64,000 nucleotides of DNA from Dokdonella sp. (GTDB lineage: Bacteria > Pseudomonadota > Gammaproteobacteria > Xanthomonadales > Rhodanobacteraceae), in the NCBI RefSeq assembly GCF_019634845.1, contig NZ_JAHCAQ010000010.1, positions 80,447 to 144,446 of the forward strand. Reading direction: 5' to 3'. Position numbers and translations under genes: made by a program. Positions within the stretch are counted from its first letter, which is position 1; every line of letters begins with the position of its first letter. Below the pieces are notes generated by a model. The model was not told the DNA's origin. It searched no databases and saw only the letters and a program-made list of their open reading frames with translations. Below, piece after piece: positions 35,664 through 45,885 of this stretch.

Positions 35664-37409
35664 TCATCCTTCCGACGAAGTCACGCGCAGGACTTCCTCG
35701 ATCGTGGTCTGACCCTGCAGGGACTTCACCAGGCCATCCTCGAACATCGTGCGCATGCCTTCCTTGCGCGCCTGCGCCTCGATCTCGCCCATGCCGGCGT
35801 GCTGCATGATGAGGCGCCGGATCGCATCGGACATGACAAGGAACTCCATGATGGTGGTGCGCCCAAAGTAGCCGGTCGGATTGGCCGCACTGGCGCCGGG
35901 CTTGTACAGGCGGATCGGTCGCTCGTCACTGAGCGCGTCGAGGCCGTACTGTGCGATCACCTCGGGCATCGCCGCATGCGCGGTCGCGGTGGCGCCATCG
36001 AGCCGGCGCACGAGACGCTGGGCGAGAATGCCGTTGACGGTCGAGGTCAACAGGTAATCCTCCACACCCATGTCGAGCATGCGCGTGATGCCGCCGGCAG
36101 CGTTGTTGGTGTGCAGCGTCGACAGCACGAGGTGGCCGGTCAGCGCCGACTGGATCGCGATGCGCGCGGTTTCCAGGTCGCGCATTTCGCCGATCATGAT
36201 GATGTCGGGATCCTGGCGCACGATCGAGCGCAGGGCATTCGCGAAGTCGAGCCCGATCTGCGGCTTGGCCTGGATCTGGTTGATGCCCTCGATCTGGTAT
36301 TCGACCGGATCCTCGACCGTGATGATCTTGACGTCGGCGGTATTGAGCTTGGACAGCGCCGTGTACAGCGTCGTGGTCTTGCCCGAGCCGGTCGGACCCG
36401 TGACGAGCATGATGCCGTGCGGCAGTTCGAGCACGTTGAGGAACTTCTGCAGGAACTGATCGGTGAAGCCGAGCGTGTGGAAGTCGAACACCACCGCTTC
36501 GCGGTCGAGGATACGCATCACCACCGACTCGCCGTGCGCGGTTGGCATGGTCGATACGCGCAGGTCGAGCTCCTTGCCCTGCACGCGGATCATGATGCGG
36601 CCGTCCTGCGGCAGGCGGCGCTCGGCGATATTGAGCTTGGCCATGATCTTGATGCGCGAGATCACGGCCGCGGTCGAGGCGGCCGGCGGCGATTCGACTT
36701 CGTGCAGCACACCGTCGATGCGGTAGCGCACCTTGAGCCGGTTCTCGAACGGCTCGACGTGGATGTCCGAGGCGCGCTGTTCGACCGCACGCTGGATGAT
36801 GAGGTTGACCAAGCGGATGACCGGCGCCTCGGAAGCCAGGTCGCGCAGGTGCTCGATGTCGTCCTCGCTGCGGGTGGCGTCCTCCGACAGGCTCTCCACG
36901 ATCGACCCCATCGCCGAACGCCCCGAGCCGTAGTAGCGCTCGATGAGATCATCGATCTCGCTGCGCAGGCCGATGCTGAGCTTGACCTCGCGCCCGGTGG
37001 CGAGCCGGAGCGCCTGCAGCGGAAAGCTGTCGGCCGGGTCGGCGACGAGCACGGTCACGTCCTGCTCGGTCTCGCCGATCGGACACACGTGATGGTGCTT
37101 GAGGAAGCGGATCGAGGATTGCACATTGGCCGGCGGCGCCTCGGGAAACTCCTTGGCCGACAACAGTGGCAGGTGCAGCAGTTCGGCCACGGCCTCGGCC
37201 ATCTCGCGCTCGGATACCAGACCCAGCCGCGTCAGCAGCGAGACGAGGCTGCCGGCGGCCGCATCTTCCTCGTGCAGACGGCGGCCACGGGCAAGGTCGT
37301 TTTCCTTGAGCCGCCCACGCGCGACGAGGAACTGGCAGATGCGCTCGTCGAGCGTCGCCTCGTCGGCGAGCGTGGCAACAGCGGGATCATCGAGTGCAGC
37401 AGCGGACAT
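35664..37409 (-). CDS. gspE: type II secretion ATPase E lacking the tetracysteine zinc motif
   Basis: GspE is the cytosolic hexameric ATPase that powers pseudopilus assembly. The protein is about 581 residues from the ATG at 37409. Domains: N1E region (about 1-150), then ASDIHVEPFENRLKVRYRIDGVL, Walker A GPTGSGKTTTLYTALSKL (about 335-352), VEDPVEYQIEGINQIQ, Asp box and LSTLHTNNAAGGITRMLDMGV. After LAQRLVRRL the usual CxxC...CxxC zinc subdomain is replaced by a cysteine-free stretch (DGATATAHAAMPE...GASAANPTGYFGRT). The rest of the fold looks intact. An upstream GTG at 37454 is the alternative start. It is the first gsp gene of the operon. Confidence 0.93.
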   Translation of the reverse strand: MSAAALDDPAVATLADEATLDERICQFLVARGRLKENDLARGRRLHEEDAAAGSLVSLLTRLGLVSEREMAEAVAELLHLPLLSAKEFPEAPPANVQSSIRFLKHHHVCPIGETEQDVTVLVADPADSFPLQALRLATGREVKLSIGLRSEIDDLIERYYGSGRSAMGSIVESLSEDATRSEDDIEHLRDLASEAPVIRLVNLIIQRAVEQRASDIHVEPFENRLKVRYRIDGVLHEVESPPAASTAAVISRIKIMAKLNIAERRLPQDGRIMIRVQGKELDLRVSTMPTAHGESVVMRILDREAVVFDFHTLGFTDQFLQKFLNVLELPHGIMLVTGPTGSGKTTTLYTALSKLNTADVKIITVEDPVEYQIEGINQIQAKPQIGLDFANALRSIVRQDPDIIMIGEMRDLETARIAIQSALTGHLVLSTLHTNNAAGGITRMLDMGVEDYLLTSTVNGILAQRLVRRLDGATATAHAAMPEVIAQYGLDALSDERPIRLYKPGASAANPTGYFGRTTIMEFLVMSDAIRRLIMQHAGMGEIEAQARKEGMRTMFEDGLVKSLQGQTTIEEVLRVTSSEG

Positions 37410-37481
37410 GACGGGTTCGCAAGTGGAGGATCGACAGGTCAGGCATTGTTTCACAAGGGCGCGGCGACGACGCGCGAGGGT

Positions 37482-38222
37482 TCAGTCGCGATCTGGCGGG
37501 AGCCTGGCCTTGGTGTGACCTTCGGCAGGGGTGCCGGGTTCCGCATCGCGGCGCACCAGGGTCTCGATGAAGGGCCGATTGAAGGCCATCCACAGCACCG
37601 CCGGCAGCACCGCCGGCAGGATCAGCACCGCGAACTGGTAGGCGATGCCGATCACGTTGGCGTTGAGGTGCGCCTGCGCGACCGCTGCAGCGCCTTCGCT
37701 GCCGGATTGGAAGGCCAGCACCTTGAGCGCCTCGGCGCAGATGCCGAACGCCTGCGCAAGCCAGATCGCAAGCAGGGCCAGCGCGAACTGCAGCAGGCGC
37801 CGGCCGGTCGACAGCGGCGTGGCCATGGTGAGGCCCGCAAACAGCGGCAGCGACCAGGCATAGACCATCGGGTTGAGCGTGGGTTCGAGCACACCGACGC
37901 CGCCGGCACCGGCCGCGCTTGGCGCAATCGTGACCTGCACATGGGTCGCCACGGTCACCAGGTAGCTGGCCCGCGCCACCACGCGGCCGCCGCCGTCGAG
38001 CAGTTCGCCGCCCAGCGTCAGCGTATCGAACAGGCTGCCCCACAGGCCAACCAGCACGACCTTGGCCAGATGCATCGCCGGCAAGACCCACAGCGGCGCC
38101 CACGCCAGCCAGATCACGAACGCGAGCGGCAACCACAGCAATGCCTTGAGCGCGAACCCGCGGACGGGCGATGAAGCCGGAACTCGGGATTCGTCATTCG
38201 TGATCGGTGAACGCTCCACCAT
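37482..38222 (-). CDS. multi-pass membrane protein, resembles exosortase-H-associated proteins
   Basis: A 246-residue protein with about five membrane segments (near 25-55, 115-135, 140-165 and 195-220). Distinct sequences are SYLVTVATHVQVTIAPSAAG and PTLNPMVYAWSLPLFAGLTMA. I recall such proteins being annotated as exosortase H-associated, but I cannot confirm this by eye and see no exosortase gene here. The ATG at 38222 has GAGG seven bases upstream. The first residues (MVERSPITNDESR) are encoded by the dispersed repeat also seen in gspH. It lies 72 nt before gspE, so it may be transcribed with the secretion operon. Confidence 0.6.
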   Translation of the reverse strand: MVERSPITNDESRVPASSPVRGFALKALLWLPLAFVIWLAWAPLWVLPAMHLAKVVLVGLWGSLFDTLTLGGELLDGGGRVVARASYLVTVATHVQVTIAPSAAGAGGVGVLEPTLNPMVYAWSLPLFAGLTMATPLSTGRRLLQFALALLAIWLAQAFGICAEALKVLAFQSGSEGAAAVAQAHLNANVIGIAYQFAVLILPAVLPAVLWMAFNRPFIETLVRRDAEPGTPAEGHTKARLPPDRD

Positions 38223-38307
38223 GACCTGCCTCGCTGCGCGACCCGCGGGAACCCCGCACGAAGATGCGGGCCGATTGACCAAATCACCAATCACCGATCA
38301 CGAATGA
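38194..38307. repeat. 17-bp inverted repeat flanking 80 bp, dispersed element
   Basis: TCATTCGTGATCGGTGA at 38194-38210 and its perfect reverse complement at 38291-38307 face each other across 80 bases. The left arm is coding for the N-terminus of the membrane protein. The right arm abuts the end of purL by 5 bases. The word TCATTCGTGAT recurs in the gspH leader. Confidence 0.8.
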
Positions 38308-38312
38308 TGACC

Positions 38313-41300
38313 TCATCCCACCCATGCCCGCGCGTTGCGGAACAGGCGCAGCCACGGCGAAGCCTCGCCCCACTCGCGCGGACGCCAGCTCATCTGCACG
38401 CTGCGGAACACACGTTCGGGATGCGGCATGCAGATCGTCGCGCGTCCGTCCTCGCTGGTGAAGCCGGTGGCGCCACCGACCGACCCGTTGGCGTTGTACG
38501 GGAAGCGTTCGGTGACGCAACCGGCGTTGTCGACGAAGCGCAGTGCCAGATGCGCCTGGTCGGCGGCAGCGGGATCGGCGAACTCGACCCGACCCTCGCC
38601 ATGCGCGACCACCACCGGGATGCACGAGCCGGCCATGCCCTGCAGCAGGATCGATGGCGACTGCACCACCTCCACGCTGACCAGGCGTGCCTCGTACTGC
38701 TCGCTCGCATTGCGCACGAAATGCGGCCAGTGCGCCGCGCCCGGAATGATGTCCTTGAGCCGCGACAACATCTGGCAGCCATTGCAGACGCCGATCGTGA
38801 ACGTGTCGGGACGCGCAAAGTAGGTCGCGAACTGCTCGCGCAGGCGCTCGTTCCACAGCACCGAGGCGGCCCAGCCGCGGCCAGCGCCGAGCACGTCGCC
38901 GTAGCTGAACCCGCCACAGGCGGCCAGACCGCGGAATTGCGCCAGATCGCAACGCCCGGCGGCAAGGTCGCTCATGTGCACATCGATGGCATCGAAGCCG
39001 GCGCGCGTGAACGCGGCCGCCATCTCGAGCTGGCCGTTGACGCCCTGCTCGCGCAGGATCGCCACCCGCGGCCGTGCGCCGCGCGCGATGTACGGCGCGG
39101 CGATGTCCTGCGCCGGGTCGAACATGAGTCGCGGCGACAGGCCGGGGTCGGTGACGTCGCAGCGCGCCTCGTACTCGGCGTCGGCGCTGATCGGATTGTC
39201 GCGCTGGCGCTGCATGGCGTGGCTGGTCTGCGACCAGCAGCGCATCAGCCGCGCCCAGTCATGCTCGGCCAGCACATCGCTGCCGAGCGTGACGCGCACC
39301 CGCAGCTTGTCATCGGGCACCGCCACGCGATGGGCCAGCGTGGCCACGCCGTGGCGCGTGAACAGGTCGAGCAGCGCATCGCGATCGTCACGCCGCACCT
39401 GCACGAGAACGCCCAGTTCCTCGCTGAACAGCGCACTGAGCACGTTCTCGCCCCAACCGTCGAGCGCGACATCGAGGCCGCAGTGGCCCGCCAGCGCCAT
39501 CTCGACCAGCGCGGCGTACAGGCCGCCATCACTGCGGTCGTGCCAGGCCAGCAACAGGTCCGCCGCGCGCGCCTGTGCGAGCGCAGCCAGCGCGGCCTTG
39601 AAACGTGGCGCATCGTCCAGATCGGGCACGTCGCCGCCGCCATGACCATACGCCTGCAGCAGCGCACTGCCACCGAGGCGATTGCGACCGGCGCCGAGGT
39701 CGAGCAGCCAGATTTCGCTGTCACCACGGTCGAGCACGAGCTGCGGCGTCAGCGCGCGGCGCACGTCGGGCGTGCGCGCGAATGCGCTCACGATCAGCGA
39801 CACCGGGGCGACGGTCCGATGCTCGACCGCTTCCTCGCGCGAACCCGCATCAAGCGAGCCTTCCGGGTGCGCTCCGCGATCGGCCTCGGTGCCGCCGCCC
39901 CGCGCGGTCGCAACCGCGCTCGACCATTGCACCTGCATCGACAGCGAGTCCTTGCCGACCGGGATCGAAATGCCGAGCGCGGGGCACAGCTCGATGCCGA
40001 CCGCGTGCACCGCGTCGAACAGCGCGGCGTCCTCGCTGCCAAAACCTGCCGCCGCCATCCAGTTGGCCGACAGGCGCACCTCGTCGAGCGCCACCTCGGC
40101 GGCGCACAGGTTGGTGAGCGCCTCGCCCACCGCCATGCGCGCGCTGGCCGCCGCGTCGATCAGCGCCAGCGGCGTGCGCTCGCCCATCGCCATCGCCTCA
40201 CCGGCGCAGCCGTCGAAGTCGAGCAGGGTGACCGCGCAATCGGCCACCGGCACCTGCCACGGTCCCACCATCTGGTCGCGCGCGCACAGGCCGCCGACGC
40301 TGCGGTCTCCGATCGTCACCAGGAACGACTTGCTGCCGACCGTCGGCAGCGACAGCACGCGCATGACCGCCTCATCCAGCACGATGCCATCGAGGTCGGG
40401 CACGAGATCGACGCGCGTGTTGGCGCGCTGCGCCTGGCGCTGCATGCGTGGCGGCTTGCCGAACAGCACATCGAGCGGCAGGTCGATCGGGTTGCGGCGC
40501 GGATCGTCGCTCGCGAACCGCGCATCGGTCAGCCACAGGTGACGCTCGGCGCTGGCGTGGCCGACCACCGCATGCGGGCAGCGCTCGCGCGCGCAGATCG
40601 CCTCGAACACGGGCAGATCGTCCGGGCGCACACCGAGCACGTAGCGTTCCTGCGCCTCGTTGCACCAGACCTGCATCGGCGACAGGCGCGCGTCGTCGCT
40701 CGGAATCCGTTCCAGCTCGATGCGCCCGCCGACGCCCGAATCGTTGAGGAGCTCGGGGATCGCGTTGGACAGACCACCGGCACCGACGTCGTGGATCGAT
40801 ACGATCGGATTGCGCTCGCCACGCGCGCAGCAGGCATCGATGACTTCCTGGCAGCGACGCTGCATTTCGGCGTTGTCGCGCTGCACCGAGGCGAAATCCA
40901 GTTGCTCGGAGCTGCTGCCGGCGGCCACCGACGAAGCGGCGCCGCCGCCGAGGCCGATCAGCATGGCCGGGCCACCGAGCACGATGACGCAGTCGCCCGC
41001 GACGAGCCGGCGCTTGTCGACATGACCGGCGCGCAGGTTGGCCAGACCGCCGGCGATCATGATCGGCTTGTCGTAGCCGCGCACGAGGCCGGGCGCACCA
41101 CCATCCTGCTCGAAGGCGCGGAAATAGCCGCCCAGGCAGGGCCGGCCGAATTCGTTGTTGAACGCGGCCGCACCGAGCGGCGCGTCGCGCATGATCTCGA
41201 ATGCGCTGGCAAATCGCGGCGGCAGCGCGCGCTGCCGCTCCCACGGCCGCGCCAGACCCGGGATGCGCAGGTCCGACACCGTGTAACCGACCAGGCCAGC

Positions 41301-42263
41301 CTTGGGCTTGCCGCCGCGCCCGGTGGCACCCTCGTCGCGGATTTCGCCACCGGCGCCGGTGGAAGCGCCCGGATACGGCGAAATCGCGGTGGGATGATTG
41401 TGGGTTTCGACCTTGATCGCGTAGGGCACGGCTTCGCCGTGCGCGCGGAAGGTCGCATCGTCCGCATCGGCAAAGAAGCGTTGGCCGTCGCTGCCGGCAA
41501 TCACGGCCGCGTTGTCGTGATAGGCCGACAGGGTATGCGCGGGCGACTGCGCATGGGTGTTGCGGATCATCGCGAACAGCGACTGCGGCTGCGCCACGCC
41601 GTCGACCGTGAACTGCGCGTTGAAGATCTTGTGCCGGCAGTGCTCGGAATTGGCCTGCGCGAACATCATCAGCTCGGCATCGCTTGGCGCGCGGCGCAGC
41701 TCGCCATAACACGCGGCAAGGTAGGCGATTTCGTCGTCGGCCAGCGCCAGGCCCAGTTCCACGTTGGCCGCGCGCAGCGCCGCCAGGGGATCGGCGCCAA
41801 GCTCGATGCGTCGCAGCGGCGCCGGCAGCCCGGCCGCGAACAACGGCGCCGCCTCATCCAGCGCCGTCACCACCGTCTGCGTCATCGGGTCGTGCAGCAC
41901 GCGCGTGACGCGCTCGCGCAACGCTGCGGCGGCAGGCATGCCATCGACGTCGAAGGCGATGCCGCGCTCGACGCGACGCAGCGCCAGACCGCAGCCACGC
42001 AGGATTTCGGTGGCCTTGCTCGACCATGGTGAACGGGTGCCGATGCGCGGCACCGCCCACAGGCTGGCCGCGGCCGCCGCACGATCGAGCGCGTCGAGGA
42101 TCTGGCAGGCGCGTGCCCGCTCGAACCCGGGCGGATCGGCGTCGATGAAGTAGACCCAATGCGCGGCGCGCACGGTGCAGCCGGGCGCCAATGGCGCCAG
42201 TTCGGCATTGAGGCGGTCGATGCGGAACGCGGACAGCGCTGGCAGGCCGTCGAGGACGATCAT
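38313..42263 (-). CDS. purL: phosphoribosylformylglycinamidine synthase
   Basis: PurL converts FGAR and glutamine to FGAM in purine synthesis. The 1316-residue length matches the large single-chain gammaproteobacterial form. Recognisable parts include the ATPase-domain segments [33 protein letters not shown] and [36 protein letters not shown] and [11 protein letters not shown] come further on. The C-terminal glutaminase has [14 protein letters not shown], the nucleophile motif GVCNGCQML and PHPERVFR. The stop lies five bases from the inverted-repeat element. It is read toward the type II operon, so limited read-through is possible. Confidence 0.97.
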   Translation of the reverse strand: MIVLDGLPALSAFRIDRLNAELAPLAPGCTVRAAHWVYFIDADPPGFERARACQILDALDRAAAAASLWAVPRIGTRSPWSSKATEILRGCGLALRRVERGIAFDVDGMPAAAALRERVTRVLHDPMTQTVVTALDEAAPLFAAGLPAPLRRIELGADPLAALRAANVELGLALADDEIAYLAACYGELRRAPSDAELMMFAQANSEHCRHKIFNAQFTVDGVAQPQSLFAMIRNTHAQSPAHTLSAYHDNAAVIAGSDGQRFFADADDATFRAHGEAVPYAIKVETHNHPTAISPYPGASTGAGGEIRDEGATGRGGKPKAGLVGYTVSDLRIPGLARPWERQRALPPRFASAFEIMRDAPLGAAAFNNEFGRPCLGGYFRAFEQDGGAPGLVRGYDKPIMIAGGLANLRAGHVDKRRLVAGDCVIVLGGPAMLIGLGGGAASSVAAGSSSEQLDFASVQRDNAEMQRRCQEVIDACCARGERNPIVSIHDVGAGGLSNAIPELLNDSGVGGRIELERIPSDDARLSPMQVWCNEAQERYVLGVRPDDLPVFEAICARERCPHAVVGHASAERHLWLTDARFASDDPRRNPIDLPLDVLFGKPPRMQRQAQRANTRVDLVPDLDGIVLDEAVMRVLSLPTVGSKSFLVTIGDRSVGGLCARDQMVGPWQVPVADCAVTLLDFDGCAGEAMAMGERTPLALIDAAASARMAVGEALTNLCAAEVALDEVRLSANWMAAAGFGSEDAALFDAVHAVGIELCPALGISIPVGKDSLSMQVQWSSAVATARGGGTEADRGAHPEGSLDAGSREEAVEHRTVAPVSLIVSAFARTPDVRRALTPQLVLDRGDSEIWLLDLGAGRNRLGGSALLQAYGHGGGDVPDLDDAPRFKAALAALAQARAADLLLAWHDRSDGGLYAALVEMALAGHCGLDVALDGWGENVLSALFSEELGVLVQVRRDDRDALLDLFTRHGVATLAHRVAVPDDKLRVRVTLGSDVLAEHDWARLMRCWSQTSHAMQRQRDNPISADAEYEARCDVTDPGLSPRLMFDPAQDIAAPYIARGARPRVAILREQGVNGQLEMAAAFTRAGFDAIDVHMSDLAAGRCDLAQFRGLAACGGFSYGDVLGAGRGWAASVLWNERLREQFATYFARPDTFTIGVCNGCQMLSRLKDIIPGAAHWPHFVRNASEQYEARLVSVEVVQSPSILLQGMAGSCIPVVVAHGEGRVEFADPAAADQAHLALRFVDNAGCVTERFPYNANGSVGGATGFTSEDGRATICMPHPERVFRSVQMSWRPREWGEASPWLRLFRNARAWVG

Positions 42264-42377
42264 GGCGCAAGGCGGCTCGAGAGGGAGCCGCCTATTGTAA
42301 TGGATGCCCGCGGCAGCGCCGCGTCGCGGGCTGGTGCGGATCAGGCGCGCGCCGGCGGCGCGACCCCCAACGGTCCG

Positions 42378-43127
42378 TCAGCGGGCCGCCAACCCCGCAC
42401 CGGCCTTGAGCCGGGCCAGCATCTGGTCGGGGTCGAGGTAGCCGCCGATCTTGACGCCATCGGCCATGAAGATGGCCGGAGTGCCATCGACGCCAACCTG
42501 CGCGCCAAGCGCGAAGTCCTCGGCGATCGGGTTGTCACACTTGAGTACGGGCGGGGTCTGGCCGCCCTTGGCGGCCGTGAAGGTCGCCTTGCGGTCCTTG
42601 GCACACCACACCGACACGGCCTTGTCCCAGGACTCGGTACCCACGCCCGAACGCGGGAAGAACAGATAGTCGACCTCGATGCCGCGCTTGTTGTACTCGG
42701 CGATCTGCGAGTGCAGCTTGCGGCAGTAGCCGCAGTCGATGTCGGTGAACACGGTGATCTTGTACTGCGGCTTGCCGGCCGGGGCGAACACGATGCGCCG
42801 CGCCGCGGGAACCGCGTCGAGCTTCGTCTTGACGTCGATCGCGAGACGGCTGCTGGTCAGGTCCTTCTGGGAGGCGGTGTCGAACAGCTTGCCCTGCATG
42901 ATGTACTTGCCGTCGTCGCTCACATAGACGAGCTGGCTGCCGACGATGATCTGCTGGAAGCCCGGCATCGGCGCGGGCTCGATCGCGTCGATCTTGGCCT
43001 GCGGCACGAGATCGGTCAGTGCCTTGCGCGCGGCGGCCTGCGCCGGGCTGTCGGCGGCTTGCGCGACGGCGCTGGCACCGAGGATGGCGAGCGCTGCGGC
43101 AAGCGCGGCGGGGAGGCGGAAGGTCAT
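42378..43127 (-). CDS. dsbC: DsbC-like disulfide isomerase, CGYC copy
   Basis: DsbC is a periplasmic V-shaped homodimer that isomerises wrong disulfides. The 249-residue protein has a signal peptide (about 1-23, AVAQA-AD). The dimerisation domain (about 35-85) has QIIVGSQLVYVSDDGKYIMQGKLFD. The thioredoxin domain has the active site CGYC (about 131-134, TVFTDIDCGYCRKLH) and a second Cys pair (WCAKD...KCDNP). The cis-Pro is in VDGTPAIFM. I use the ATG at 43127 because GGAG lies eight bases upstream; an ATG at 43133 is too close to it. A paralogue lies immediately upstream. Confidence 0.92.
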   Translation of the reverse strand: MTFRLPAALAAALAILGASAVAQAADSPAQAAARKALTDLVPQAKIDAIEPAPMPGFQQIIVGSQLVYVSDDGKYIMQGKLFDTASQKDLTSSRLAIDVKTKLDAVPAARRIVFAPAGKPQYKITVFTDIDCGYCRKLHSQIAEYNKRGIEVDYLFFPRSGVGTESWDKAVSVWCAKDRKATFTAAKGGQTPPVLKCDNPIAEDFALGAQVGVDGTPAIFMADGVKIGGYLDPDQMLARLKAGAGLAAR

Positions 43128-43279
43128 GGGCATTCTCCGGCAATTCATTGGATGTTGCGGACGTCCCTGGCCGCTGCGGCGGCAGGAATCGTGCATGGAA
43201 CGGTTGGCGACGGGCCGGCCCGCGTACGCGCGCAGCCGGCGCTGGCCGCGCGATTCATCGCAGGCAGGTTGGCGGTCGT

Positions 43280-44017
43280 TCACTTGGCGCCCGCGGCGCC
43301 GGCCTGCCGATCGAGCTCGGCGGCGAGCATGTCGGGCGACATCGCGACCTGGTTGGGGATCTGCGCGCCATCGGGCCCGAGAATCGTCGGCGTCGCGGCG
43401 ATGCCGAGCGTCTGCGCAAGGCTGGCCGTCTCGGCGACCGGATTGGGGCAGGTCGCGGCGCCGGGATCCTGGCCCGTCATGGCGGCGGTGAATGCCTCCC
43501 GGCGGTCCTTGGCGCACCACACGGCCTGCGCCTTCTTGTCGGCACCGGGATGGATGCTCAGCGGAAAGAACAGGTAATCGACCGCGATGCCCTTGGCGTT
43601 GTAGGCGGCGATCTGCTCGTGGAAGCGGCGGCAGAACGGGCAATCGATGTCGGTGAACACGGTGACCGTGTGGCGAGTCTTGGCCGGCGCCGGCGGCGCG
43701 AACACGATGCGCTTGTCGGGACCGACCTTGGCGAGCGCCACCTTGCGCACCTTGGCCCGCGACTGCTGGGTCAGGTCGCGCTTGTTGGCCACGTCGAACG
43801 CGCTGCCGTTGAGCATGTAGCGGCCATCCTTGCTCACGTAGACGAACTCGCCGCCGACGATCGCCTCGTAGAAGCCCGGTACCGGCGACTCCTGCACGGC
43901 GTCGATCTTGACCTGCGGCGCGAATGGCCCGACGGCCTGGCGAACCACCTCTTCCGGGGTGGCGGCGACGACGGAGCCGGCGAGCAGGAACCCGGCCAAA
44001 ATGAAAAGAAAGCGCAT
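43280..44017 (-). CDS. DsbC-like disulfide isomerase, CPFC copy
   Basis: A 245-residue paralogue of the next gene, with a signal peptide (about 1-18, SVVA-AT). Its DsbC dimerisation region is EAIVGGEFVYVSKDGRYMLNG. In the thioredoxin domain the active site is CPFC (about 126-129) instead of CGYC. The second Cys pair (WCAKD...TCPNP) and the cis-Pro (AATPTILG) are present. GAGG lies five bases before the ATG at 44017. A different XX dipeptide usually shifts the redox potential, so the two copies may be specialised. Tandem duplication is the simple origin. Confidence 0.9.
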   Translation of the reverse strand: MRFLFILAGFLLAGSVVAATPEEVVRQAVGPFAPQVKIDAVQESPVPGFYEAIVGGEFVYVSKDGRYMLNGSAFDVANKRDLTQQSRAKVRKVALAKVGPDKRIVFAPPAPAKTRHTVTVFTDIDCPFCRRFHEQIAAYNAKGIAVDYLFFPLSIHPGADKKAQAVWCAKDRREAFTAAMTGQDPGAATCPNPVAETASLAQTLGIAATPTILGPDGAQIPNQVAMSPDMLAAELDRQAGAAGAK

Positions 44018-44309
44018 GACGACCTCGAAAGTAGGCGAATCGACGGCCCAATGACCGGGGCGACGGCGGAAATCTTGCGCCGGCCCGGCGGGCCCACCCG
44101 GGCAGCCGGGTGCCAACGGCTGGCGCGACGCAACCGCGGAGTATGGCACGCGCATGCCGATGGCGGAAGGCAAACCGCGGCCGAGGTGCAGCGATCTGCC
44201 GCAGCGGTGGGCCGGTCGCGCGCCGATGCGCGATCGCGGCGGCGGCGTTGGCGTATCCACGCTGCGCGTCGGCAGCGCCGTGGTGCCTGCGCAGCGAATG
44301 GGCGCGGCT

Positions 44310-45269
44310 TCAGCCGCGCGGGTGATGGCGCGCGTGCAGGCGCTTGAGGCCCTCGCGCGCGACGAGCGTGTAAATCTGCGTCGTCGACAGCGAACTGTGG
44401 CCAAGCATGAGCTGCAGCGCGCGCAGGTCGGCGCCGTGGTTGAGCAGATGGGTGGCGAACGAGTGACGCAGCACATGTGGCGAGATGCGACCGGCGGCGA
44501 TGCCGACCGCGGCACCATGGCGGCGCACGATGATCCAGAACATCTGCCGGGTCAGCGCGCTGCGGCGCGCGGTCACGAACAGCGCCTGGCTGTGCCCGCC
44601 CTTGAGCAGCACCGGGCGCGCTTCGCCGACATAACGGCTCAGCCAATGCGCCGCCTCGGCGCCAAGCGGTACCAGCCGTTCCTTGCCGCCCTTGCCGACC
44701 ACGCGCAGGACACCCTGGCGCAGATTGACCTGCGCGGCGCCGATGCCGACCAGTTCGCTCACGCGCAGTCCGCAGGCATACATGAGCTCGAGCATGGCGC
44801 GATCGCGCAGGCCCAGCGGCGTATCGGGCGGCGCCCGCAGCAAGGCCTCGATGTCCCCCTCCGACAGTGCCTTGGGCAGGCTGCGTGGGAGTCGGGGCGC
44901 TTCCACCAGCAGGCTCGGATCGGCTTCGATGCGCGCCTCGCGCACGAGCAGGCGGTAGAAGTGGCGCAGCGTCGACAACAGGCGCGCGGTCGAGCGCGGC
45001 TTGTAGCCTGCCGCCACGCGTTCGGCCAGGTACTGCTGCACGTCGGCGCGCGATGCGGTGGCAAGGCCACTGCCGCGGCCGAACAGCCAGACGGCGAATC
45101 CGCGCAGGTCGGTGCGGTAGCTGGCCAGGGTGTTGTCGGCCAGCCCCAGTTCGGCCCAACTGCGCTCGCTGAACCAGGCGATGAGTTGCGCGTCGGCTGG
45201 CGCAGGGGCCGCAGTGGCGGGTTGCTGCCGGCGAGCCGGCGCGGCGGCGTTGACGGCGCGGACTGGCAC
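44310..45269 (-). CDS. xerD: site-specific tyrosine recombinase XerD
   Basis: XerD acts with XerC and FtsK to resolve chromosome dimers at dif. The 319-residue protein has an N-terminal SAM-like DNA-binding domain (about 25-125) and a catalytic domain. Motifs are LELMYACGLRVSELVG (catalytic Arg), GKGGKERLVPLG and HVLRHSFATHLLNHGADLRALQLMLGHSSLSTTQIY. These supply the His-x-x-Arg, His and the Tyr nucleophile. The start is a GTG at 45269; the N-terminal about 20 residues are Ala/Pro-rich. xerD next to dsbC is a common gammaproteobacterial arrangement. It is divergent from the RDD gene. Confidence 0.94.
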   Translation of the reverse strand: MPVRAVNAAAPARRQQPATAAPAPADAQLIAWFSERSWAELGLADNTLASYRTDLRGFAVWLFGRGSGLATASRADVQQYLAERVAAGYKPRSTARLLSTLRHFYRLLVREARIEADPSLLVEAPRLPRSLPKALSEGDIEALLRAPPDTPLGLRDRAMLELMYACGLRVSELVGIGAAQVNLRQGVLRVVGKGGKERLVPLGAEAAHWLSRYVGEARPVLLKGGHSQALFVTARRSALTRQMFWIIVRRHGAAVGIAAGRISPHVLRHSFATHLLNHGADLRALQLMLGHSSLSTTQIYTLVAREGLKRLHARHHPRG

Positions 45270-45362
45270 GAGGTGGGATCCACAGGCTCCGGAGCGCGGC
45301 GCGCTTGCGCGCGCAAGATTAAACCGCGAGGCTAGGCGCCGTCATCCTTCACCCGCACCTCG

Positions 45363-45800
45363 ATGCCCTCGTTCCAGCCCGTGGCGCTGTGGCTGCGCCT
45401 GGCCGCACTGTTGTACGACCTGTTTCCACTGCTCGGCCTGTGGCTGCTGGTGGCTGCGCTGTTCCTCGCCGCGGCGCACGGCGCCGTCGACGTGGCGCAT
45501 CCGCCGTGGCTGTATCAATTCGCGCTGCGCGGCGCGCTGCTGGCGGTAACGGCCGCCTACTTCGTGGTGTCGTGGGCGCGCGGCGGACAGACTATCGGCA
45601 TGCGCGCCTGGCGCATTCGCGTGGTCGCCGCCGACGGCACGGGCCTGACCTGGTCGCGCGCGCTGCTGCGCTTCGCGGCGGCGCTGCTGTCGCTGGCGGC
45701 GGCGGGGCTCGGGTTTGCCTGGTGCCTGATCGATCGCGAGCGACGTGCCTGGCACGACCTCGCGGCGGGCAGTCGCCTCGGGCGCATCGAAGGCCGCTGA
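45363..45800 (+). CDS. RDD-family membrane protein
   Basis: A 145-residue integral membrane protein with three hydrophobic segments (about 8-35, 50-68 and 102-123). The family pattern is visible as RLAALLYDLFPLLGLWLL with an Arg and Asp in the first helix region, GQTIGMRAWRIRVVAADG (about 75-92) and DRERRAWHDLAAGSRL at the C-terminus. RDD proteins are small membrane proteins, some linked to ion transport; the function here is unknown. It is divergent from xerD, an arrangement found in related genomes. Confidence 0.88.
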   Translation: MPSFQPVALWLRLAALLYDLFPLLGLWLLVAALFLAAAHGAVDVAHPPWLYQFALRGALLAVTAAYFVVSWARGGQTIGMRAWRIRVVAADGTGLTWSRALLRFAAALLSLAAAGLGFAWCLIDRERRAWHDLAAGSRLGRIEGR

Positions 45801-45885
45801 GGCGGCCCCGCACCGGGCGAGCCGCGCGGCGGTGCGGTTGTGAGGAGCGAGGCGGCGGCGATCCACTGCGCCGCCGGCGCGCGGC

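Noticed and set aside
38304-42032. 1242-codon plus-strand frame opposite purL
   Set aside because: It is fully antisense to an unmistakable purL.
42378-44051. 557-codon frame apparently fusing both dsbC genes
   Set aside because: Only the C-terminal 249 residues are DsbC. The upstream part is the second dsbC read in the wrong frame, and each gene has its own signal peptide and ribosome site.
45801-45885. GC-rich hairpins between the convergent RDD and chpC genes as a terminator
   Set aside because: Inverted-repeat tendency is expected from the composition and there is no T-tract on either strand.
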